Below, piece after piece: positions 16,127 to 22,289 of a stretch of DNA of 34,733 nt. The stretch is from NCBI GenBank assembly GCA_029547265.1, contig JAKPPP010000067.1, forward strand, positions 1-34,733, given 5' to 3'. The first letter of the stretch is position 1; each line of letters opens with the position of its first letter. This DNA comes from Bacteroidota bacterium. Its GTDB lineage: Bacteria > Bacteroidota > Bacteroidia > AKYH767-A > OLB10. The position numbers were made by a program, and so were the translations under genes. The notes below the pieces were generated by a model, which saw nothing but the letters and a program-made list of their open reading frames with translations, did not search any database and was not told where the DNA came from.

Positions 16127-16431
16127 TTGTCTTAGAGAATTGAAATGTCGCTCTATCTGTACTTGATTGACAAGACAAAATGCTGGAAGTAATTTTGCAC
16201 TTAAAATCATCAGATACAAGACGCGAGATACAGGGTGCAGGATGAAAGGTGAAAGATGCAGGAGGCAGGGTTCAAGATTTGATTATATAAAGTTGCCGAT
16301 TATAGTAGAAAAGAAATGCTTCTTTGCGAGCAAAAAAACTCGTCTTTCAAACAATATCTCCGATAACCAATCGTCTACTTGTAAATTGAGATTATAATCA
16401 CCAATTTTACCAAACATTAAACCTACACAAA
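16127..16431. other. Intergenic stretch without a gene, with purine-rich low-complexity core
   Basis: No convincing gene lies here. Positions about 16208-16280 are strikingly purine-rich and built from related short words (AGATACA, GAGATACAGGG, GATGAAAGGTGAAAGATGCAGGAGGCAGGG), resembling decayed tandem repeats. The remaining DNA up to the SPFH start is AT-rich, with no exact TAnnTTTG element. A 76-residue frame across the core looks like translated low complexity. Confidence 0.6.
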
Positions 16432-17352
16432 ATGACATTAATTATTCTGTTTTTAGTTTTAGCACTTATCGTTTTAGGTGTTAAGACTGTACAGCAAGGA
16501 ACAATTGCCGTTGTTACCGTATTTGGGAAATACAAAAGAGTATTATCACCCGGATTAAACTTCACTATTCCGTTGGTGGAATTGATCTTCAAAAGAATTT
16601 CAACACAAAATCGTTCGGTAGAGCTCGAATTCCAAGCAGTAACCATCGACCAAGCAAACGTGTACTTCAAATCGATGATCTTGTTTTCGGTTATCGACAA
16701 TGAAGAAGAGACAATTAAAAAAGTTGCATTCAAGTTCATTGACGAGAAGAACTTAATGCAAGCATTGATTCGTACTATCGAAGGGAATATTCGTGCTTTC
16801 GTAGCAATGAAAAAGCAATCGGAAGTATTAAGTCTTCGTCGCGAAATCGTAGATCATGTTAAAGAGCAAATCGACAATGTAATTGAGGAGTGGGGATATC
16901 ATTTACAAGATCTTCAGATCAACGATATTACTTTCGACGAGGCTGTAATGCATTCAATGAGTAAGGTGGTAGCGTCTAATAACCTTAAGGCTGCTGCGGA
17001 GAACGAAGGACAAGCATTATTGATTACTAAAACAAAAGCTGCAGAAGCAGAAGGTAATGCCATTAAAATTTCGGCACAAGCTGAAAGAGAAGCTGCGCAG
17101 CTTCGTGGACAAGGAGTGGCACTCTTCAGAGAAGAAGTGGCAAAAGGTATGCAGAATGCTGCGAGAGAAATGCAACAAGCAAATCTTGATACCTCTATGA
17201 TTATGTTCTCTATGTGGACAGAAGCCATTAAGAACTTTGCAGAGTACGGAAAAGGAAATGTTATCTTCCTCGACGGATCGCCGGATGGAATGCAAAAGGT
17301 GATGCGCCAAATGATGGCAATGGATAATTTGCTGAAAGAAGAGAAAAAATAG
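16432..17352 (+). CDS. SPFH/band-7 domain protein (slipin/stomatin-like)
   Basis: The 306-residue protein has one N-terminal membrane helix (residues 1-20) followed at once by the band-7 start VQQGTIAVVTVFGKYKRVLSPGLNF. The SPFH domain runs to about 190. An Ala/Glu/Lys-rich coiled coil at about 190-235 (TKTKAAEAEGNAIKISAQAEREA) is typical of flotillin and prohibitin relatives. Such proteins oligomerise into membrane-bound rings and scaffold other membrane proteins or proteases. No NfeD-type protease gene is adjacent. It is monocistronic, closed by a terminator. Confidence 0.93.
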   Translation: MTLIILFLVLALIVLGVKTVQQGTIAVVTVFGKYKRVLSPGLNFTIPLVELIFKRISTQNRSVELEFQAVTIDQANVYFKSMILFSVIDNEEETIKKVAFKFIDEKNLMQALIRTIEGNIRAFVAMKKQSEVLSLRREIVDHVKEQIDNVIEEWGYHLQDLQINDITFDEAVMHSMSKVVASNNLKAAAENEGQALLITKTKAAEAEGNAIKISAQAEREAAQLRGQGVALFREEVAKGMQNAAREMQQANLDTSMIMFSMWTEAIKNFAEYGKGNVIFLDGSPDGMQKVMRQMMAMDNLLKEEKK

Positions 17353-17363
17353 AAAGTAAAATT

Positions 17364-17396
17364 AAAGGCCGTTCATAATTTGAGCGGCCTTTTTAA
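17364..17396 (+). terminator. Intrinsic terminator after the SPFH gene
   Basis: AAAGGCCGTTC pairs with GAGCGGCCTTT (one G-T pair, 7-base loop), followed by TTTT. Confidence 0.87.
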
Positions 17397-17481
17397 TTAA
17401 TTGTAAGCGATTGTAATTAGTTGTTTACCGATTAGCCATTTTTTATTTAGGTAGTTTGTCATTTGTTTTTAATTTAAAAAC

Positions 17482-17512
17482 TTGACAATATGTGCCAAAT
17501 TAGATACATTTG
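17482..17512 (+). promoter_or_regulatory. Bacteroidota-type promoter of the DUF4160/DUF2442 pair
   Basis: TTG (17482-17484), a 20-base spacer and TACATTTG (17505-17512) match consensus exactly. The start is expected near 17517, giving a leader of about 7 bases to the ATG at 17524. The upstream in-frame TTG at 17482 is the -33 element, not a start codon. Confidence 0.78.
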
Positions 17513-17523
17513 TATTTCTTGAC

Positions 17524-17799
17524 ATGACACCTAGAATAGCCAGTTTCAATGGTGTTCATGTGCATATTTATAGTCGTGAGCATTTGCCGCCCCATATTCA
17601 TGTAATTTGTGGTGATGATGAAGCAATCATTCGGATTAGTGATGCTGTAGTTCTGCGAGGACGTCTTGAGAATTCGAAATTGACGATGATTCGAAAGTGG
17701 ATGCAAAACCGCGTTGTTGCAAATGAATTAGAGAATTATTTCTTTGCCTTGAATCCACATTTAAAAAGAACGAAGGATTTAAAATATGAAACAAACTAA
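17524..17799 (+). CDS. DUF4160 domain protein (putative toxin-antitoxin component)
   Basis: This 91-residue protein matches the DUF4160 pattern: MTPRIASFNGVHVHIYSREHLPPHIHV, followed by strands carrying acidic residues and a C-terminal helix (RKWMQNRVVANELENYF). The conserved His/Arg-rich REHLPPHIHV segment suggests a catalytic or nucleic-acid-binding site, but the family has no proven function. It overlaps the next gene by 14 bases, so the two are translationally coupled. DUF4160 and DUF2442 genes often occur as adjacent pairs and are suspected toxin-antitoxin modules. The start is fixed by the consensus promoter. Confidence 0.85.
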   Translation: MTPRIASFNGVHVHIYSREHLPPHIHVICGDDEAIIRISDAVVLRGRLENSKLTMIRKWMQNRVVANELENYFFALNPHLKRTKDLKYETN

Positions 17800-18313
17800 A
17801 AGGCTTCCGCGAATTTTGAAAATAACTAAGATTGAAAAATCGAAGTTAAGAATTACTGTTTTGTTTAGTTCGGGTGAAGATCGTGTTCTTGATTTCAATG
17901 ATATCCTATCAAATAAATGGAAGGTGAAAAAGTCGGATCCGGAGTATAAGCTTTATACTCATGAAGAGTTTTCTAAAGTTCGATTAGAAGATTATACGTT
18001 AAGTTGGCATAATATTGAAATCACTGTGAAAAAAGTCAACGGGCAAAAAGTGAAAATGCCTTTTCAAGTGGGAGCTGATGTTTTGTACGATTTAAGTGTT
18101 CCGGCTAAGAGCTCAAAGTTATCTATTGGTGCAATGTTTAAAGCAGCCCGAAAATCGGCAAACCTTACTCAAGAGGAAGTAGCTAATCTTGCAGGCACTT
18201 CACGTACTTATATTACCAGATTGGAAAACGATATGTACGATGTTGAAGTAATGACCCTTAAGAAAATTGTAGAAGCAGGATTGAATAAAAGTTTAGTTAT
18301 TTCGATAAGCTAA
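17786..18313 (+). CDS. DUF2442-XRE helix-turn-helix fusion protein (putative antitoxin/autoregulator)
   Basis: The 175-residue protein joins two domains. Residues about 10-95 resemble DUF2442 (RITVLFSSGEDRVLDFNDILSN, then LEDYTLSWHNIEI). Residues about 113-168 are an XRE/Cro-type helix-turn-helix (FKAARKSANLTQEEVANLAGTSRTYITRLENDMYDVEVMTLKKIVEA; not quoted in full as a motif, key helices are TQEEVANLAG and TSRTYITRLE). It overlaps the DUF4160 gene by 14 bases and is followed by a strong terminator, making a two-gene cassette. By analogy with HigA-type antitoxins it would bind its own promoter and neutralise the partner; this is inference. Confidence 0.85.
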   Translation: MKQTKRLPRILKITKIEKSKLRITVLFSSGEDRVLDFNDILSNKWKVKKSDPEYKLYTHEEFSKVRLEDYTLSWHNIEITVKKVNGQKVKMPFQVGADVLYDLSVPAKSSKLSIGAMFKAARKSANLTQEEVANLAGTSRTYITRLENDMYDVEVMTLKKIVEAGLNKSLVISIS

Positions 18314-18354
18314 AAACAAATGCCACACTCTATATGAATGTGGCATTTGTTTTG
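18312..18354. terminator. Bidirectional intrinsic terminator between DUF2442-XRE and DUF2330 genes
   Basis: AAACAAATGCCACA (18314-18327) pairs perfectly with TGTGGCATTTGTTT (18339-18352) around an 11-base loop. It lies between convergent genes and carries A and T runs on both sides. Confidence 0.85.
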
Positions 18355-18378
18355 AAAATTTAGAAGGAAATTATTCGA

Positions 18379-19953
18379 CTATCCTTTCTTCTGCATTCTT
18401 GCTAGCGATGCTAATGTTACAATAGCTATCATTCCAAATCCTAGTCCCCAGTCGATTGGTTTTTTATGTTCCGGTGTTCTTGTATTGATGAAAGCTGTTT
18501 GGTTGATCCGGCTATTGCTGATATCTTCTTCTATCGATCCTGTTGTTGTTTGATCTATTTCGGGTGAAGCAGTAATATTTGTTTTACCTTCTTTCGGTGT
18601 TATATAGCCTGTTTCTTCATCGGGTGGTAGTGGCGCTGAATATCCCATGAATTTAGAAGGGTATTCCCAATAGCGTTCGGTATTCCATCCTGTTAAGGCC
18701 GATAATTCTTTCAACTCTTTTCTTCTGCTTGCTTTTTTGCGATCGCGATAGTTACTCCATTCAGGACATTCACCATATTGTTGAGCAGGATGATTGATGA
18801 TATATCTGCATTGGAAATTACTTCTATCAGGCGTTTCTTGAAACACTAAATCTTGAGGGAAATCTTCTCTGTTGTATGTGACATGTAATCTCGTGAAGTA
18901 TACCGAACCGTTGTATCCGCCCCAGCTCGTAGGAGAGATCCAATTTACTCCAGCTTCAAATAATCCGTTGAGCATTGGAGGATTGCCTGCGCAAGGATCG
19001 CATTTAACTTGCATTTGTCCGCTGATATCCCAACCATATTCCATAAACACATTATCACTTCCTTCTTTCGCCAAATTCTTTTTATAAAGGTCAACATAAA
19101 ATTTTCCGAAGTACTGTTGCACGAACTCAGGAACCTCACGGTCGGTAGGCATTTTAACTGTTCTGTAATTAGTTGTTTCTACTCTTCCGTTTTTTGTCAA
19201 CGTATAAACAATTAAATCTTGTGATCCTTTACCGTTAGCCATTCCTAGTCTAATAGGTAACATAAATTTGGGAGAGTTAAAAGCGATTTGCAAAGGGCGA
19301 AGAATTTCTGTTCCGTTAGCCTTTTGTTCTTCAATATTTACTTTCACTACAAAGAACTTCATATTACTTTGAATGTAAGGTTGTAAAACTTCTTCTGCTC
19401 CTTCAGGAATTTTGTATCCGTTATCGGTGAGCCAATGTTTTAGTCCGCCGGATTCTTTCGCCGATAGAATTAAAATATCATATTCGCCCACGGTGTATTT
19501 AGCTTCAACGGTCACTTTGTATTTGGCGTTTTTTTTATCTTGATCAAAAATTTCTTCGTCTTTTGAATATGACATTGAAGCCTGCACTTTATCCATAACT
19601 TCCTCTCTTATAGAGTTGCAAGGCGAAGGATCATAATATTCAACAAGTCGTGGAGCGCTATAAGCATCGAAATCGTCGAACATTTGTCGGTTGACAACCT
19701 TAATATCGCTTTTTTGCAGAACTACTGGAACAGGAACAACCATAGCAAAGTCTTTTACATCACCTTTGAAATCGCTGCTCATAGTTATGACATTACGATT
19801 CCCATCTCTTACTAAAATAACTTGCGATGTTTTATTGAATATGGGTTTACTTTGTTGCGAGACATAAAATCCGCAGAACGAGTAAGCGGATATGCTCACT
19901 AACGTTAACGCCATAACGAATATGGCAGAAGTGATTTTTCTGTAGTTTTTCAT
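18379..19953 (-). CDS. DUF2330 domain protein, exported with C-terminal membrane anchor
   Basis: The 524-residue product begins with a signal peptide whose mature part starts near CGFYVSQQ, a hallmark of DUF2330 (the first conserved Cys, then QVILVRDGNRNVITM and DFAMVVPVPVVLQKSDIKV). Several Cys pairs occur (CDPCAGNPP, CRYIINHPAQQYGEC). A single hydrophobic helix at about 500-517, followed by RMQKKG, should anchor it with most of the protein outside the cytoplasm. The function of DUF2330 is unknown. It begins 22 bases after the NqrB/RnfD-like membrane protein gene on the same strand, so the pair is probably one operon. Confidence 0.88.
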   Translation of the reverse strand: MKNYRKITSAIFVMALTLVSISAYSFCGFYVSQQSKPIFNKTSQVILVRDGNRNVITMSSDFKGDVKDFAMVVPVPVVLQKSDIKVVNRQMFDDFDAYSAPRLVEYYDPSPCNSIREEVMDKVQASMSYSKDEEIFDQDKKNAKYKVTVEAKYTVGEYDILILSAKESGGLKHWLTDNGYKIPEGAEEVLQPYIQSNMKFFVVKVNIEEQKANGTEILRPLQIAFNSPKFMLPIRLGMANGKGSQDLIVYTLTKNGRVETTNYRTVKMPTDREVPEFVQQYFGKFYVDLYKKNLAKEGSDNVFMEYGWDISGQMQVKCDPCAGNPPMLNGLFEAGVNWISPTSWGGYNGSVYFTRLHVTYNREDFPQDLVFQETPDRSNFQCRYIINHPAQQYGECPEWSNYRDRKKASRRKELKELSALTGWNTERYWEYPSKFMGYSAPLPPDEETGYITPKEGKTNITASPEIDQTTTGSIEEDISNSRINQTAFINTRTPEHKKPIDWGLGFGMIAIVTLASLARMQKKG

Positions 19954-19975
19954 AATATGCTTTTTAAAGAATTTC

Positions 19976-20833
19976 TTAGATAGTAGCTACGCTAGTGGAT
20001 GTTTGTTTCCAATTAAATTTCTCCGCTTTAAAGAAATAATCTATTGCGGGTGTTAATGGCGACAAGAAAAACAAAGCCCAAATCGGAGAAGCTGTAACCC
20101 ATAAATAGGCTTGAAGATAATATGCCAATGCACCAACAGCCATAGCCCAAACGATTCTAGCTTTTTTATGCGAAGGAGTAGAAGCAGGGTCTGTAATCAT
20201 GAAGAAGGTGAATAAAAGCAAAGCTCCATTTGTAAATTGATGGTAGAAAAAGTCGGCGGGCCATTCTTGGAAAACCAAAATTCGATATCCGAAGAGTAAT
20301 GCATAAGTGGCCAAAAAAGCGAAGGCCGTTTCCATTCTATGAGCGCTGGTGATAACAATAAATCCGAGCATGCCTATTAAGAACCACCAATAGCCAGCAC
20401 TTCCCCATTGCCCCGGAGAAATCCATCCTTGATGAGTAAGAAGTATCGTTGCGCAAATGCCGAAGTTTACGGGATTGAAAAAGTGTTTTCCTTTCACTCT
20501 GAAAATTCCTTTTGATGCGATAGAAAGAAAGGCCGCGATAATGATTATCCACCAGGTTTCACTTCTGAATAATAAACATAAGCTAAAAGAAGAAATGACT
20601 GAACTTTTTAAAGAGCTTAAAGGTAGTTTGAGTATTTTAATAAGAATAAGCTGTGTCGACAAGGCAGTGCAGAATGTAATCAGCGCTTGGTAGGGTAATA
20701 AATTCCAATGCAACGATAACATTCCGGTGAGGAAGAACGTCGACAAAAAGAGTAGTTGGTAATGTCGGGCATCGCTGTTTAGTAGGTCAACAACCGATTG
20801 CCATTTTAGGCGGATGTGAGGAGGAATTTGCAT
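19976..20833 (-). CDS. NqrB/RnfD-family (UnbU-like) integral membrane protein
   Basis: From the ATG at 20833 the product has 285 residues and about nine membrane helices. The fold family is shown by KGKHFFNPVNFGI and FFMITDPASTPSHKKAR, typical of NQR2/RnfD/RnfE and of the UnbU proteins named from enediyne gene clusters. The S/T-GAT site, where true NqrB and RnfD carry covalent FMN, is not present, and no other Rnf or Nqr subunit is nearby, so it is unlikely to be a working Rnf subunit. The upstream TTG at 20854 is less likely than the ATG. DUF2330 follows after 22 bases; an ABC permease gene diverges upstream. Confidence 0.85.
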   Translation of the reverse strand: MQIPPHIRLKWQSVVDLLNSDARHYQLLFLSTFFLTGMLSLHWNLLPYQALITFCTALSTQLILIKILKLPLSSLKSSVISSFSLCLLFRSETWWIIIIAAFLSIASKGIFRVKGKHFFNPVNFGICATILLTHQGWISPGQWGSAGYWWFLIGMLGFIVITSAHRMETAFAFLATYALLFGYRILVFQEWPADFFYHQFTNGALLLFTFFMITDPASTPSHKKARIVWAMAVGALAYYLQAYLWVTASPIWALFFLSPLTPAIDYFFKAEKFNWKQTSTSVATI

Positions 20834-20958
20834 GATATTTGTTTTTGAAAACAAGGGTAAGATGCAATCCCGGCCATAATTCCATAAATTTCAGTCAAAA
20901 AAATCGTCGCTTCGTGCTCAATTCCTGTAAATCAGGGCTTTAATTTGCATTAGATGAG

Positions 20959-20966
20959 TACTTTTG
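20959..20966 (+). promoter_or_regulatory. -7 promoter element (TACTTTTG) of the ABC permease gene
   Basis: Exact TAnnTTTG, 7 bases before the ATG at 20974; predicted leader of about 3 bases. No TTG at the usual -33 spacing. Confidence 0.65.
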
Positions 20967-20973
20967 TTGGGTT

Positions 20974-22224
20974 ATGAAGATATATCTGCGATTACTTCGT
21001 GAAAGTGTAATAATGGCCTGGCATGCGTTGGTAGTAAATAAGCTACGCACCATTTTGTCGCTGTTGGGAGTCACTATCGGCATCTTTGCCATCATTGCCG
21101 TTTTTACAGCTGTTGATGGACTAGAAAATACTATTAAGGGTAGTGTAAACTCTTTAGGTAGTAATGTAATTTATGTTCAGAAGTGGCCTTGGGTATTCGG
21201 TTCTGATTTCCCATGGTGGAAATATTGGCAACGTCCTGTAGCTTCATATAAAGAAATGGAGCAATTGAAAGCGCGCAACTCGCTAGCAGAGCAAATGGCA
21301 TTTGTTGCATTTATTAATGATGCTACCATTAAGTCAGGGACAAATGCTGTTGACAATGCTGAAGTCGATTTAGTCTCGCATGATTATAAAGACTTAACTA
21401 CTTTCAATTTAGAGCAAGGTAGATATTTTACCGAGAACGAATCAATGGGAGGTGCTCCCGTTGCAGTTATTGGTGCTGATATTGCAGATGCTATTTTGCC
21501 GGGAGTAGATCCGATTGATAAGGAGATAACAGTAAAGGGCCGTCGTGTTCACGTGATTGGAGTTTTTGTTCGTGAAGGGGAGAGTATGCTTGGAAAAACA
21601 AAAGACAAAACTGTAATGGTGCCGGTGAATTTCGCGCGTAAGTTTTTAGATATTCGAAGCGAGCGATTGAATCCGATGATTATGGTGAAAGGCAAAGAAG
21701 GCGTAACAAACAATGAATTGATTGATGAGTTACGCTCGAATATGCGTTCTATTCGTCGCTTGCGTCCTTCGGAAGATGATTCCTTTGCTTTAAACGAAAC
21801 AAAATTATTGTCTAACCAGCTGGGTAGTTTATTTCATATGCTAACAGTAGCAGGATGGATCATTGGTAGCTTCAGTATTCTTGTTGGGGGATTCGGAATT
21901 GCGAATATTATGTTTGTATCTGTTCGTGAACGAACACCGATTATTGGGATTCAAAAGTCGTTAGGAGCGAAAAATTATTTTATCTTATTTCAGTTTTTGA
22001 CTGAGTCGGTTATACTTTGTGTTGTAGGTGGCGGATTAGGTATTTTCTTGGTATTTATTGGATCTTATTTAGCGAGCTTCGGCGGGTTAGATATGCCGTT
22101 GAGCCTAGCTAATACAGTATTAGGTATCAGCGTTTCGGTAATTATTGGAATTATTTCCGGATTGTTACCTGCATTTCAAGCATCACAACTTGATCCCGTA
22201 GAAGCTATCAGAGCAAACGGTTAA
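20974..22224 (+). CDS. ABC transporter permease, MacB/FtsX type
   Basis: The 416-residue protein has the MacB topology: a membrane helix at about 22-46 (KLRTILSLLGVTIGIFAIIAVFTAV), a periplasmic MacB_PCD domain at about 47-280, then an FtsX domain with three helices at about 285-312, 340-365 and 378-405. The SVRERTPIIGIQKSLGAKNYFILFQFLTES coupling region (key residues RERTPIIGIQKSLGA) is classical. The C-terminal PVEAIRANG is the usual family end. It should form a homodimer with a MacB-like ATPase for lipoprotein release, efflux or mechanotransmission. No ATPase gene is in the window, so the partner is encoded elsewhere. Monocistronic with its own promoter and terminator. Confidence 0.95.
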   Translation: MKIYLRLLRESVIMAWHALVVNKLRTILSLLGVTIGIFAIIAVFTAVDGLENTIKGSVNSLGSNVIYVQKWPWVFGSDFPWWKYWQRPVASYKEMEQLKARNSLAEQMAFVAFINDATIKSGTNAVDNAEVDLVSHDYKDLTTFNLEQGRYFTENESMGGAPVAVIGADIADAILPGVDPIDKEITVKGRRVHVIGVFVREGESMLGKTKDKTVMVPVNFARKFLDIRSERLNPMIMVKGKEGVTNNELIDELRSNMRSIRRLRPSEDDSFALNETKLLSNQLGSLFHMLTVAGWIIGSFSILVGGFGIANIMFVSVRERTPIIGIQKSLGAKNYFILFQFLTESVILCVVGGGLGIFLVFIGSYLASFGGLDMPLSLANTVLGISVSVIIGIISGLLPAFQASQLDPVEAIRANG

Positions 22225-22240
22225 GATTAATTATTATAAA

Positions 22241-22275
22241 ATAAAAAGGCGACTCATTGAGTCGCCTTTTTATTT
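22241..22275 (+). terminator. Intrinsic terminator after the ABC permease gene, probably bidirectional
   Basis: AAAAAGGCGACTC and GAGTCGCCTTTTT form a perfect stem with a 3-base ATT loop. It lies between convergent genes and could serve both. Confidence 0.9.
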
Positions 22276-22289
22276 TGATTGAAGAATGA

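Noticed and set aside
16167..16397. 76-codon plus-strand frame in the gap before the SPFH gene
   Set aside because: Its sequence is translated low-complexity DNA with no recognisable fold, promoter or start context.
17482..17523. Upstream TTG start for the DUF4160 gene
   Set aside because: The TTG is the -33 promoter box; the ATG at 17524 begins the family-like sequence.
19976..20833. Annotation as a working Rnf complex subunit D
   Set aside because: No other Rnf/Nqr subunits are near and the FMN attachment motif is absent.
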